A stretch of 64,000 nucleotides of DNA from Saprospiraceae bacterium (GTDB lineage Bacteria > Bacteroidota > Bacteroidia > Chitinophagales > Saprospiraceae), in the NCBI GenBank assembly GCA_022844565.1, contig JALHLK010000016.1, positions 21,509 to 85,508 of the forward strand, in the 5' to 3' direction. Every line of letters begins with the position of its first letter. Positions within the stretch are counted from its first letter, which is position 1. Shown one piece after another: positions 1 through 9,499 of the stretch. A program made the position numbers and the translations under genes. The notes below the pieces were generated by a model. That model worked only from the letters and a program-made list of their open reading frames with translations. It was not told the DNA's origin and did no database searches.

Positions 1-1
1 C

Positions 2-1336
2 AATTTGAGTGGTAAAATTATCGCTTTTGCTGGCAGAATCCTTACCAATATCAAAACCCAACCCAAATACCTCAATTCTCCCGAAAGTGAAATCTATAAT
101 AAAAGGAAAAACCTTTTTGGGATGTTTTTTGCCAAAGGGGAAATTAGAAAAAATGATGAATGTATCTTAGTAGAAGGTTATACAGATGTGATAACACTTC
201 ACCAAGGTGGCGTTGAAAACGTAGTTGCATCTTCTGGCACTTCTTTGACAGAAGAACAGATAAAGTTAATACAACGTTTTACTTCGAATATCACCATCTT
301 GTATGATGGAGACAATGCCGGAATTAAAGCAGCAATTAGAGGATTGGATTTGGTACTGCAGCAAGATATGAATGTAAGACTTGTACTATTACCTGATGGA
401 GAGGATCCTGATTCTTTCTTTAAAAAAAATGGGACTGACAATTTCAAAAAGTTCATAGAAACCAACAAAAAGGATTTTATTGGATTTAAGACTGACTTAC
501 TTCTAGCGGAACATGGAAATGACCCAATTAAGCGGGCTGAAATCCTCAGAGACCTTTCTAACACTGTAGCTTTAATTCCTGATCCAATTAAGCGAGTTAC
601 CTACATTCGAGAACTGAGTTCTAAACTGGAGATAGATGAAAAAATATTAAACGGAGAGGTTGAAAAGGAGGTAAATAAAAGGAAAAAGGAATGGGCTAAT
701 CAACTCCAAAGAGATAAAATTCGTGAGGCTCGACAAAATAGTGACAACGAAGTAATAATTGAGCGGACAGAAGATCAAGTAAGCTTAAGACCAGTTGAGG
801 TAAATCCCGATATTCTTCAAGAAAAAAACCTTATTAGACTCTTGGTTACTGGGGCGGATAAATACATTGAAAACCAAGAAGGGCCTACAGTAAGTGAGTA
901 TTTACTTCCCATATTGGAAGATTATTTAGACTATTTTGAGGATCCCACGAGTAAAAAAATAGTGGAATATGGCCTTCATAAAATAAAATTGGGAGAAAAG
1001 GTATTTCCATCTGATTTCATAAATAATACAGATCAAGATATTAGTCAAATATCGGTAGATTATACTATGTCTAAGTACGAATATGCCAAATGGGAAGAGC
1101 GTGGCGTTTATTTACAAACCCAACCCATGCCTGAAAAAAATTTTAAGAAAGATACTTATCAATCTATTTTAAGGTTCAAGCTTCATAAAGTAAAAAAAGA
1201 TCTAAAAGAAATGGAAATCTTGTTAAAATCTCCTGATATAACAGACGATCAAAAAATAATTGATATTCAAGTCCTGCAAGCTTTGCTTAAAGAGCGAAAT
1301 GATATAGCAAAAGAATTAACACAAATCATATATTAA
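2..1336 (+). CDS. dnaG: DNA primase DnaG, 3' part (5' end outside window)
   Basis: This is the C-terminal part of the replicative primase that makes RNA primers for the lagging strand. The open frame runs in from the left edge, so the zinc-binding domain and the start of the catalytic core lie outside the window. Visible are the TOPRIM motifs EGYTD (about residues 57-61 of the part shown) and LYDGDNAG, whose acidic residues bind catalytic metal. A charged helical linker follows, then a C-terminal helical domain expected to bind the DnaB helicase. A TTG codon at 5 is just an internal codon. The lipoprotein gene begins 8 bp after its stop, suggesting cotranscription. Confidence 0.93.
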   Translation, partial: NLSGKIIAFAGRILTNIKTQPKYLNSPESEIYNKRKNLFGMFFAKGEIRKNDECILVEGYTDVITLHQGGVENVVASSGTSLTEEQIKLIQRFTSNITILYDGDNAGIKAAIRGLDLVLQQDMNVRLVLLPDGEDPDSFFKKNGTDNFKKFIETNKKDFIGFKTDLLLAEHGNDPIKRAEILRDLSNTVALIPDPIKRVTYIRELSSKLEIDEKILNGEVEKEVNKRKKEWANQLQRDKIREARQNSDNEVIIERTEDQVSLRPVEVNPDILQEKNLIRLLVTGADKYIENQEGPTVSEYLLPILEDYLDYFEDPTSKKIVEYGLHKIKLGEKVFPSDFINNTDQDISQISVDYTMSKYEYAKWEERGVYLQTQPMPEKNFKKDTYQSILRFKLHKVKKDLKEMEILLKSPDITDDQKIIDIQVLQALLKERNDIAKELTQIIY

Positions 1337-1344
1337 AAAAATCA

Positions 1345-2232
1345 ATGAAGACGACAAAATATTTACCTGTCATACTTATGGGGATTTTATTATTAACGAC
1401 ACAATGTAGCCCTGATAATAAGTACATCGGTATAAAAGATCCTGAGGTAAAAAGCATGCTTAAAAGCATTAAATCTAGCGAAGATTCATCAAAGCTAATT
1501 GCTTTAATCTTGCAAAAAGTAACGGAAAGTCCTAAAGATGAACAACGCAATTTACTTTTGGAATTAGGCTTTGACTACTCACAAAACTTTATCGATGGTA
1601 ACAATCTTTTTGGTATGGAATTGCTAAAAAGTAATTTTAAAAGTGAGAAATCACCAGAAATATTATGGAAGTTAAGTCAAAATTTAAAAATACAAAATAA
1701 AGTAGACCTCGCTACTATAATGGTACATAGTTTAAAACTAAACTTCAAGGACAATAGAATATCAAATTTACCATCAGATGATAATTGGAACATGATTACT
1801 GCTGATTGGATAAAGGGTAAAGGGCTTTTAATATTTGATTCAGTTGATACCACAAAACTTTCAGAGACAAATGCACAGCGTTACGTAGACATTTGTGAAG
1901 CATATGCTATAACGCATCAAAGTGATCCATTATCCGCTGATTTATTGTACCAAGCAGCGGAAATTGCGCGTTCTTTGAATACTATTGAAAAATCAGTAGC
2001 TCTTTATGATAATTTAATTTACCTATTTCCTGATCATTCAGAAATTCCAAACGCTATGTTTATTAAAGGCTTTCTTTTAGAAAACAACTTAGGATTAAAA
2101 GAGATTGCTAAAGAAACTTATAATTTGTTTCTTACTAGATATCCTAATCATGACCGTGCAAAAGACGTCAATTTCTTATTAGAAAATTTAAATGTGCCTG
2201 ATGCGGATTTACTGAAAAATGTACAGAAATAA
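1345..2232 (+). CDS. TPR-like lipoprotein of unknown function
   Basis: A 295-residue exported protein. The N-terminus has a positive start, a hydrophobic run and a lipobox LTTQC, so Cys21 is the likely lipidated residue and the protein is probably membrane-anchored. The rest is mainly helical. The C-terminal third (about 195-290) reads like tetratricopeptide-type repeats, with a SADLLYQAAEIA stretch and an YNLFLTRYPNHDRA stretch. Such repeats usually mediate protein contacts. It starts 8 bp after dnaG and may be cotranscribed with it, but nothing visible links it to replication. The precise function is not recognised. Confidence 0.75.
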   Translation: MKTTKYLPVILMGILLLTTQCSPDNKYIGIKDPEVKSMLKSIKSSEDSSKLIALILQKVTESPKDEQRNLLLELGFDYSQNFIDGNNLFGMELLKSNFKSEKSPEILWKLSQNLKIQNKVDLATIMVHSLKLNFKDNRISNLPSDDNWNMITADWIKGKGLLIFDSVDTTKLSETNAQRYVDICEAYAITHQSDPLSADLLYQAAEIARSLNTIEKSVALYDNLIYLFPDHSEIPNAMFIKGFLLENNLGLKEIAKETYNLFLTRYPNHDRAKDVNFLLENLNVPDADLLKNVQK

Positions 2233-2281
2233 ATTGTATTTAAATATAAGCGATATCTCGAAGTTATTGAACACAAAGCTA

Positions 2282-2875
2282 TTAACTTAGGTTTTCATTG
2301 CGTTTATTGAGTTCATCGCGAATCTGTGCTGCCTTCTCATAATCCTCTTTTTTTAAGACTTCTTCAAGCATTCGTTCTAGTTCTGCTGCAGAAATTCGTG
2401 TTATGGGGTCTGACTTTTCTCTTTTTACAATTTTATGGTCTTCTTCTTCGTCTTTAACATTTTCATTTTCTACACTCACTCCAGCTGATTCAAGTATAAA
2501 CTCATAAGTATAAATTGGTGCATTAAACCTAACTGCCATAGCTATTGCATCTGATGTTCTAGAGTCAATGATCGAAACATTGCCATCTTGATTACACACC
2601 ATTTGAGCAAAAAATATACCTTCAACCAAGTCATTAATGATTACCTCTTCAATTTTGATATTGAACTCTTCTAAAGTGTTCTTAAATAAATCGTGAGTAA
2701 GCGGTCTATTAGGATTGAGGTTTTCTACAGCCACAGCGATTGCCTGAGCCTCAAAATTACCAATTATAATGGGAAGTCTTCTATCACCAAAATCCTCATT
2801 TAAAATAATTGCATAGTTGTTAGCGCTCGATACACTATGCGTTATTGCTACTATACTTAGTTTTACTTTATCCAT
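2282..2875 (-). CDS. Bifunctional nuclease (BFN/DUF151) family protein with UVR motif
   Basis: A 197-residue cytoplasmic protein. Residues 1-135 match the BFN domain (DUF151): the motif LPIIIGNFEAQAIA, the DLVEGIFFA strand and the SRTSDAIAMAVRFNAPIYT segment are all readable. Family members were named for DNase and RNase activity, but their in vivo role is poorly known. After a charged linker, residues 160-195 form a UVR motif (ERMLEEVLKKEDYEKAAQIRDEL), the helical hairpin used by UvrB, UvrC and ClpC for protein contacts. The BFN-plus-UVR architecture is common in Bacteroidota. It converges with the preceding lipoprotein gene. Confidence 0.85.
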   Translation of the reverse strand: MDKVKLSIVAITHSVSSANNYAIILNEDFGDRRLPIIIGNFEAQAIAVAVENLNPNRPLTHDLFKNTLEEFNIKIEEVIINDLVEGIFFAQMVCNQDGNVSIIDSRTSDAIAMAVRFNAPIYTYEFILESAGVSVENENVKDEEEDHKIVKREKSDPITRISAAELERMLEEVLKKEDYEKAAQIRDELNKRNENLS

Positions 2876-2913
2876 ATTTGTTCAAAAAGTTGTGCAAAAC
2901 TAATATAAATAAT

Positions 2914-4179
2914 TTATTTTTTACAGACAAACCTTTTTAAGTTACAACTTTCTTTTGGTGGAGAATCTTCACTTACTATTTCCACTGAAGTCTCGGACTT
3001 AAATGGATTCCTTAGTATATAGGCTTCCTTAGGCCTATATATTTCAAACAATGGTCTGACAACAGTATTGAATATTGGATTATTGTGTCTAAAATAACAG
3101 AACATATTATGTGGGATCGCACCAATGCTATTTTTTATTTCAATAGCTGTACGCGACATAAACACTCTTTTACAGGACTTTTGAATTGCCAAATCTACCA
3201 TATCGAATAACATATTCAAGTAAAGTTGAGATTCCTTATTCACTTCAGGATTATAGCCTAGAAAGTGCGCATCCAATCTTCCGATATTATTCAAACACGT
3301 GTAAAAACCCACTAACTCTTCGTTTTTATAATAACCTTTTACAATTAAGTTATCCCCAAATACTTCTTTGAACCTTACAAAATAGTCATCCGGTAACATA
3401 AACAAATTAAAATCCGCACCTAATGCTATATTTTGATAGAGTTTGTGCAAATTTTTCTTTTGTGTCACCATTTCAGGCAACTGCATTTCTCTAACCTCAA
3501 TTCCTTCTAGCTTTTTTAACGCCCTTTTGTACCTTGTTCGGTATTTGGTATTGAGGTCAGCCAAGTAATCTTCGAATCTTTTCCAATGATCAGATATTTC
3601 TAAAATCATGTTTGGATGCAAAATACACTCTGTGTAAGTTTTAATTTGATCTCTATTTTTTATATCGGAATTATAAAAATCCTTTAATAAAAATCCTCCA
3701 AAGCTTTTTCCTGAGATAACTTTTAGCTTCCCGCAAAGCATGTCATTTACCTTTTCTAGATAAGCTAAGTCAAGACCACCTATACCATTCTTGTCAAATA
3801 CACCATACTTGCCTGTGAGTAATATATTGCCATTAATAAGTGTGTCAAAAGTTATAAGTTTTGATAAATTTTTCTTTAACAAGTTGTTCTTAACACTGGT
3901 TTCATTACCAATTGATTCATCAAGTTTGAATGTTTTTAATTGATAATAATATACCCTAACTAGCGATTGATTATGATACTCCATTAGGTAAAAAGGCTTT
4001 ATTCCTAATGAAGGTGAACTTTCTATGATTTTGAGGTAAGCAGAGCTAAAATATAAATCTGAAGTTGTAAACAAATCCCATTCATTATGATTCGAATCTA
4101 GATTATCAAATAAATAAAAATTACTTTCACCGATAACAAAATCAGAAATAAATGTTTTACTTGAGCTTTTAATTGTCAA
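2914..4179 (-). CDS. FemAB/GNAT-like acyltransferase family protein
   Basis: A 421-residue soluble protein without a signal peptide. The middle part (KRFEDYLADLNTKYRTRYKRALKK, written here in two blocks: KRFEDYLADL and NTKYRTRYKRALKK) and the segments VGFYTCLNN and DAHFLGYNPEVN resemble the FemAB-like or BioF2-like acetyltransferase fold found in many Bacteroidota hypothetical proteins. Relatives transfer aminoacyl or acyl groups to cell-wall or lipid substrates. No substrate can be inferred here. It lies downstream of fabI on the same strand with a gap of about 100 bp. The assignment is at fold level only. Confidence 0.55.
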   Translation of the reverse strand: MTIKSSSKTFISDFVIGESNFYLFDNLDSNHNEWDLFTTSDLYFSSAYLKIIESSPSLGIKPFYLMEYHNQSLVRVYYYQLKTFKLDESIGNETSVKNNLLKKNLSKLITFDTLINGNILLTGKYGVFDKNGIGGLDLAYLEKVNDMLCGKLKVISGKSFGGFLLKDFYNSDIKNRDQIKTYTECILHPNMILEISDHWKRFEDYLADLNTKYRTRYKRALKKLEGIEVREMQLPEMVTQKKNLHKLYQNIALGADFNLFMLPDDYFVRFKEVFGDNLIVKGYYKNEELVGFYTCLNNIGRLDAHFLGYNPEVNKESQLYLNMLFDMVDLAIQKSCKRVFMSRTAIEIKNSIGAIPHNMFCYFRHNNPIFNTVVRPLFEIYRPKEAYILRNPFKSETSVEIVSEDSPPKESCNLKRFVCKK

Positions 4180-4282
4180 TTTTATAAAATTTGTCTGAAC
4201 AATAACGCAATAGTAAACATATTGTTATTATAAACGAAAATCTCTTTACTAAACCCAGCTTTAAATCGACCAAAGTTATAAT

Positions 4283-5083
4283 TTATAGGTCCAATACCTC
4301 TGGTGCCATTCCCATACTACTAAATCCACCATCGTGATAAAGATTTTGCATCGTAACCATCCTTGTGAGATCAGAAAACATAGTAATACAGTAGTCTGCA
4401 CAAGCTTCTGCGCTTGCATTACCCAATGGCGACATTTTATCTGCATAATTAAAGAACTCTGTAAATCCTTTAACTCCTGTACCAGCTGTAGTCATGGTAG
4501 GACTTTGAGAAATAGTATTAACTCTTACGTTTGCTTTTTTAGCCCAATGATATCCAAAACTTCGACCAAAAGATTCTAATAGCGCTTTAGATTCTGCCAT
4601 TTCGCTATAGTCTGGAAATGTACGTTGTGCAGCAATATAGGTTAACGCGAGGATACTGCCCCACTCTTTCATTGCGTCCATTTTCATAGCTGTCTGCATA
4701 AGTTTATGAAAAGAAATCGCTGAAATATCAAAGGTTTTCAACATCCACTCATAGTTGATGTCAGTGTATTCCTTTTTCTTTCTTACATTCAGACTCATGC
4801 CTATAGAATGGAGTATAAAATCCAACTTACCACCTGCTATTTCCATTGAGCGATTCAACAAATTAGTAAGATCTTCTATACTAGTTGCATCTGCTCCTAT
4901 AACCTCGGCACCGCATTTTTCAGCCAATTGATTGATTGCTCCCATTCTCATAGCGACAGGTGCGTTTGTCAAAATTATCTTTGCTCCATTTTCGATGCAC
5001 TTCTCTGCCACTTTCCAAGCTATCGAGTTTTCGTCTAAAGCTCCAAAAATGATCCCTGTTTTACCTTCTAATAACTTTGTCAT
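4283..5083 (-). CDS. fabI: Enoyl-ACP reductase (NADH) FabI
   Basis: Catalyses the last reduction in each round of type II fatty acid elongation, reducing trans-2-enoyl-ACP to acyl-ACP with NADH. The 266-residue length is normal. Seen directly: an N-terminal nucleotide-binding segment GKTGIIFGALDENSIAWK, the FabI-specific variant of the short-chain dehydrogenase glycine motif, and the active-site block TYIAAQRTFPDYSEMAESKALLES. In that block the second Tyr and the Lys six residues after SEMAES align with the Tyr-x6-Lys pair of E. coli FabI. Its ATG is preceded by a -7-like element on the minus strand. A likely essential gene. Confidence 0.93.
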   Translation of the reverse strand: MTKLLEGKTGIIFGALDENSIAWKVAEKCIENGAKIILTNAPVAMRMGAINQLAEKCGAEVIGADATSIEDLTNLLNRSMEIAGGKLDFILHSIGMSLNVRKKKEYTDINYEWMLKTFDISAISFHKLMQTAMKMDAMKEWGSILALTYIAAQRTFPDYSEMAESKALLESFGRSFGYHWAKKANVRVNTISQSPTMTTAGTGVKGFTEFFNYADKMSPLGNASAEACADYCITMFSDLTRMVTMQNLYHDGGFSSMGMAPEVLDL

Positions 5084-5130
5084 AATGATTTTACTTTTCT
5101 TTAATCGTTTGAAAGGAAATAAATACAGCG

Positions 5131-5138
5131 CAAAGATA
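5131..5138 (-). promoter_or_regulatory. Bacteroidota -7 promoter element upstream of fabI
   Basis: On the minus strand this reads TATCTTTG, a match to the Bacteroidota TAnnTTTG -7 element, 47 bp upstream of the fabI ATG. No TTTG -33 box is evident at the usual distance, so this is half a promoter on sequence grounds. Confidence 0.45.
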
Positions 5139-5284
5139 GAATAATCTAAATTCCTAGATTACATTATCGAAAAATATTGGTGACTATTTAAGTCTTTGTA
5201 TTCAAATTATGAAAATAAAGACATAGTTTGGTTGATCAGTAATGGTGATAAATTATTATAGTTATATTTAGTTTACTCCAATTT

Positions 5285-6358
5285 TTACATCCATTTCCTT
5301 CTTTTAAACCAAGAAATCATTATAAATACAACCAATATCATTACACCCCATGTGATATAATAACCATATTTGTATTCCAATTCTGGCATATTCTCAAAAT
5401 TCATACCATAGACCCCAACAATAAATGTCAATGGTATAAAAATAGCTGTTATTATTGTCAAAGTTTCCATGATTTTATTCATTCGCAGGCTTAATGTGGC
5501 AAAATGAAGGTCTTGTTGAGACTTATTGATACTTAGTAAAAAATCAATTTGTTCTATAACTTGATCTGCATGATCGAGTAAATCATTATAATACTTGTGA
5601 GTCTCTACCCTAATTAAAGTATTTTCTGATCTCAAAATTTTATAAATTATATCCTTAATTGGACTAATTTCTTTATGCATATTGATCAATAAAGACTTGT
5701 GTTGAATTATCTCATTAATTCCTACAAAACTATTATGTGCAACAATTTTATCTTCTAGGTTTTCAATATCTTTCCTAAATACTTCAATAGCATCTATATA
5801 ATCATCTACTATATAATCAAGCAAAAGAAACAATAAATAACCTGTATCATACCTTCTCAATTTACTTGTTTCGACATCAAATCTTTTTCTAATTTCGTCA
5901 AAACAATCACCAGGCAATTCTTGAAAGGTGATCAACTTATCTTTTAATAAAATTATGCTTATTTGTTCGCTTTCAAACTCTTTTTTATTTATTAAGCTTT
6001 CCATTGTCAACATCTTACAAGTCACATACATGTAATTGTCAAAATCACTCATTTTAGGGCGTTGGTGTGTATTGAGCATATCTTCAATTGTCAATGCATG
6101 TATACCAAAATAATGAGAAATTTTTTCGACTAATGAAATATCGTGGATACCATCTACATCAATCCACAGTTTGGAGGAAATATTTTCAAACTGTTTTAAG
6201 TCTATATTCTTGTCATATGTCTTTCTTTCAATAATAGATTCTGAGTACTTGTATGTTTTTATTTCTGTTTCGTGATTTCGAACTTCACCAATATAAATTA
6301 GAGAGCCTGGAGGTTGACCTTTCTTTGATATTCTATTTACTTTTATTTTCTTTTTCAC
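5285..6358 (-). CDS. corA: CorA-family magnesium/cobalt transporter
   Basis: An inner-membrane divalent-cation channel of the CorA family, 357 residues. The long N-terminal cytoplasmic part includes the helices that form the funnel. The C-terminus holds two membrane helices (about 297-317 and 331-351). The diagnostic YGMN signature (GVYGMNFENMPELEYKYGYY) at the end of the first helix is intact, and the protein ends with the usual basic tail KRRKWM. It is monocistronic. A second, clearly diverged CorA is encoded at 37762-38712, so the organism has at least two; which ions each carries cannot be read from sequence. Confidence 0.9.
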   Translation of the reverse strand: MKKKIKVNRISKKGQPPGSLIYIGEVRNHETEIKTYKYSESIIERKTYDKNIDLKQFENISSKLWIDVDGIHDISLVEKISHYFGIHALTIEDMLNTHQRPKMSDFDNYMYVTCKMLTMESLINKKEFESEQISIILLKDKLITFQELPGDCFDEIRKRFDVETSKLRRYDTGYLLFLLLDYIVDDYIDAIEVFRKDIENLEDKIVAHNSFVGINEIIQHKSLLINMHKEISPIKDIIYKILRSENTLIRVETHKYYNDLLDHADQVIEQIDFLLSINKSQQDLHFATLSLRMNKIMETLTIITAIFIPLTFIVGVYGMNFENMPELEYKYGYYITWGVMILVVFIMISWFKRRKWM

Positions 6359-6454
6359 CTAATAAATGTATTTTTGTTGATTATACGGTCCAAAAATAGA
6401 GAACATCATAGACAAATACTAAATTAGCTCATTATTCATTTAAAAGTTTTATTA

Positions 6455-6910
6455 ATGACAACCTTGTTCAAAAAATTAAATTTCAAAAATCAAAGCCAAA
6501 TTCATGTAGTCAATCATCCAACATCCTTTGAAGGTGAGTTAAGTCAAATTAGCGAATTTGCTGATGTAATTACTATTTTACAGCCTAATATGAGAATTGA
6601 TTTTTTGATTGTATTTGTTAAAAATCAAAAGGAAATAACCAATTCAATTACAGTTGATTTATCAAATTGTCACGAAGATTCAATCGTTTGGTTTTGTTAC
6701 CCTAAAGGTTCATCCAAAAATTACAAATGCGAATTCAATAGAGATACAGGTTGGCAAGACCTTGGCAATTTAGGCTATGAGGGAGTGAGACAGGTATCTA
6801 TTGACGAAGACTGGAGTGCCTTACGCTTCAAAAAGGCAGAGAAAATCAAAACCATGACTCGAGATTTTGCAATGAGTGATATTGGCAAAAAGAGAACAGG
6901 GAAATCATAG
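6455..6910 (+). CDS. DUF3052-like small protein
   Basis: A 151-residue soluble protein. Its order of segments fits the DUF3052 pattern as I remember it: an N-terminal strand with a nucleotide-like loop, the FLIVFVKNQKEI strand, SIVWFCYPKGSSKNYKCE with the W-x3-PK core, then VSIDEDWSALRFKKAEKI. No biochemical function is known to me for that family. It ends 5 bp before the 3' end of the convergent membrane-protein gene. The family match is by eye and might be superficial. Confidence 0.5.
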   Translation: MTTLFKKLNFKNQSQIHVVNHPTSFEGELSQISEFADVITILQPNMRIDFLIVFVKNQKEITNSITVDLSNCHEDSIVWFCYPKGSSKNYKCEFNRDTGWQDLGNLGYEGVRQVSIDEDWSALRFKKAEKIKTMTRDFAMSDIGKKRTGKS

Positions 6911-6915
6911 CCCTA

Positions 6916-8670
6916 TTAATCAAAAGTCTCTACCATCACCGACTGCACCAACATCTCCTTTTGACTACCTGGATTCCAAAAAAATATTGCCAACTTATCC
7001 CAAGAGTTTGGTACTTTACTGTCTACTGTCAACATTTTTCGTTCTCCGTCATTAAGGAATCTTTGAGGTCGCAACATACCTTGAGTATTCACCTTGCCAG
7101 CAAGATAATACTTATATATCAATAAATGCTGAGCATGGGTATTCCATTCTTTGGTAGGAATTGATATATCTGCATAGATTCTTATCCAGGTTTTAGTTTG
7201 ATTGTTATTTACTACATGGAGTTCGGGAGTGTACCCAATACTCGAGTCAACTATTAAGGGTAAAGAATCTATTTTAATTTGCTGTAATAATACATTGGCT
7301 TCGAGAATTTTAGGATCCTTCTTTTGTCCTTTAAATAGAAACTTATTATCCATCAATTTCAAATCTTCTTCTTCTAAAGTCCACCTTCCAAATTTGGTAT
7401 AATAAAAATGTTTGGAATGGCCCATGGCTGGTACTTCCCCTCTGTAGCAATGGTAAACCCACCAAATATTTAAATAAGCAAACAAAGTACCAAGCGCTGC
7501 CAAGACGACTATTGCTAATTTAGACTTTTTACTTGCCTCAAATAGTGCACCAATAGAAAATGCTAAAACAGGATAGTACTGCACCATAGCTCGACCAGCA
7601 ACGCCTCCATAATCCCATACATCCCAAGCGCATACAATATAGTAAGCTAGTAGAAAAAATATTGGCAAAATAATATTGTCCAACTTTTTAAAAGCCCATG
7701 GCAACCCAACAAATGACAAAATCATCATCGGTGTATACATCAGCCAACCACTTGAAAAACTAAAAGTATAGTCCTTAAAATGTGGCTTCAACCAACTAAA
7801 TCCTTGATCTTGATAGCTATACACGATCCAATCATTGGTCACATATTTCCAATAAAAAGGTTGGATAAACAATATCAATGAAAATGCCGTCATTGCTAGT
7901 AGTGTGGAGGCTTTGTATTGCATGATTACTTCAAAACGTTTCTTGAAACCTCTAAGATTTCCGATACCCCAAAACAATGGAATCAGTATAGATATTATTT
8001 CACTAGGTCTGATCATGGTCATCAACCCACAAATCAAGCCAATTGACACTGCTTTTTGAAAGGTAATTTGCTCATAAAACTTACTGGACACATACATCAA
8101 AAGTGCATATAAAAAAAACAAAGTACTGTGTGTCAAACATTGATCTACTGAGGCAAATAATAAATAATTACTTCCTATTACTACCGAAAAAAATACCCAA
8201 CCAGCTACCCTATCACTGAATTCTTTTATCAAGAGCAGATATAAAAAATACATGCCCAACAATGAATAGACCAACATACCTATCCCAATACTTATCTGAT
8301 AAGGATACGAAAAGCCATCAGCATCATATCGATCATCTATTTTTGCTATGATATGTCCTATTGTAAAAAAAGGCATCATCATAATCGCTTGTCCTGAAGA
8401 ATACTTCATCACAAATTTCCCTGATTTCTCATGTGTGAAGCCTTGTTGAATATTCGGAGTTGGATGATACTTTTCTATTATTTTAGGTAAAAAAGCCACT
8501 TGATCAATATCCTTATAAATGAATATTGCTGGTAGGTAAAGGTAATATCCTGACACATCCCAACTTAATGTTGCCTCCGTACGTGAACTTTTCCATTTTG
8601 AATGAAAAAAGAAGGCCATTGTAATTACAACAATGTAAGATAAAATTAGAATGGCCTTTGAAAACTTCAT
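6916..8670 (-). CDS. Polytopic membrane protein, GT-C glycosyltransferase-like
   Basis: A 584-residue inner-membrane protein with roughly ten hydrophobic helices between residues 5 and 410 and a hydrophilic C-terminal region of about 170 residues. An acidic residue soon after the first helix (TLSWDVSGYYLYLPAIF) and the alternating long loops are typical of the GT-C fold, where lipid-linked sugars are donors. No classical family motif is decisive. It is the last gene of a minus-strand operon (HAD phosphatase, membrane protein, methyltransferase, this gene) with gaps of 24 bp or less, suggesting a shared role in surface glycan or lipid modification. Confidence 0.6.
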   Translation of the reverse strand: MKFSKAILILSYIVVITMAFFFHSKWKSSRTEATLSWDVSGYYLYLPAIFIYKDIDQVAFLPKIIEKYHPTPNIQQGFTHEKSGKFVMKYSSGQAIMMMPFFTIGHIIAKIDDRYDADGFSYPYQISIGIGMLVYSLLGMYFLYLLLIKEFSDRVAGWVFFSVVIGSNYLLFASVDQCLTHSTLFFLYALLMYVSSKFYEQITFQKAVSIGLICGLMTMIRPSEIISILIPLFWGIGNLRGFKKRFEVIMQYKASTLLAMTAFSLILFIQPFYWKYVTNDWIVYSYQDQGFSWLKPHFKDYTFSFSSGWLMYTPMMILSFVGLPWAFKKLDNIILPIFFLLAYYIVCAWDVWDYGGVAGRAMVQYYPVLAFSIGALFEASKKSKLAIVVLAALGTLFAYLNIWWVYHCYRGEVPAMGHSKHFYYTKFGRWTLEEEDLKLMDNKFLFKGQKKDPKILEANVLLQQIKIDSLPLIVDSSIGYTPELHVVNNNQTKTWIRIYADISIPTKEWNTHAQHLLIYKYYLAGKVNTQGMLRPQRFLNDGERKMLTVDSKVPNSWDKLAIFFWNPGSQKEMLVQSVMVETFD

Positions 8671-8693
8671 AACACTTTTTTAAAAAGATAAAA

Positions 8694-9494
8694 TTATGAA
8701 AATAACCCGATCTGCCACGGTTTTTTCCAATACTCTATATGAACATGATGAATATTTGGAACATTTTTATCTAAAAACAACAAACCAAAGTACTGCGTCT
8801 CTATACTTGCTTGTACACGCTCATGCTTTTTCAGATGCTCCCATGCCAGAAACATCCCCTCTGACCAATGAATATCATCAAGCATTATTATCCCACTTTT
8901 TGACACAAAAGGTTGTAGTTGCTCCCAATAATTGCATGTTGCCTCAAATGAATGATTGCCATCTAAATAAATAAAATCAAAAATTTGACTTGCTTTAAGT
9001 GATTGAATGTAGTCTTCAAAGGTAGAACACACAAAATCGACGTTTTTTAATCCCATTTCCTTTGCATTTGCTGAAGCTAACGCTATCAATTCTTGGTTTA
9101 TCTCTACTGTTGTAATTTTAGATTTTTTGCGTGCACAGGCCATATATAATGTACTAATCCCCAAAGAGGTGCCAAACTCAAGTATCTGTGCAGGCTTGAA
9201 GTGATCGACTAAATTAAACAATACACGACATTGATCAATAGATGATATGCCAACCTTGGCAATCTTATTGACACTTCTTACCGTATCTTTTAATTTTTTA
9301 CTACCCGCACCAAATTCAATGAAATTGATCGTTTGAGAAGAAGATTGGAGTTGAGACCTTAACTTTTCTAATTTTACAAAGTCATAAAAATATCTATCAA
9401 CTCTTAAAATTTGTGCATATATCTCATACAAGAAAGGAGAATGTATACGATATATTGTCTTTGCTCTAAGATAATATGAAACCCAAATTTTCAT
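8694..9494 (-). CDS. Class I SAM-dependent O-methyltransferase-like protein
   Basis: A 266-residue cytoplasmic methyltransferase of Rossmann fold. The SAM-binding motif I reads ILEFGTSLGISTLYMA; motif II is ITTVEINQELIALA with the ribose-binding Glu; DFIYLDGNHSFEA matches the Asp-rich motif of catechol-O-methyltransferase-like enzymes; and GIIMLDDIHWSEGM follows. Substrate is unknown. It starts 5 bp downstream of the large membrane protein and ends 23 bp before the next gene, so it is translationally embedded in the operon. A glycan or lipid substrate would suit the context, but that is inference. Confidence 0.8.
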   Translation of the reverse strand: MKIWVSYYLRAKTIYRIHSPFLYEIYAQILRVDRYFYDFVKLEKLRSQLQSSSQTINFIEFGAGSKKLKDTVRSVNKIAKVGISSIDQCRVLFNLVDHFKPAQILEFGTSLGISTLYMACARKKSKITTVEINQELIALASANAKEMGLKNVDFVCSTFEDYIQSLKASQIFDFIYLDGNHSFEATCNYWEQLQPFVSKSGIIMLDDIHWSEGMFLAWEHLKKHERVQASIETQYFGLLFLDKNVPNIHHVHIEYWKKPWQIGLFS

Positions 9495-9499
9495 CCTTC

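Noticed and set aside
5..1336. Complete gene starting with TTG at 5
   Set aside because: The frame is open to the window edge and lacks the zinc and catalytic N-terminal domains of DnaG, so the TTG is internal.
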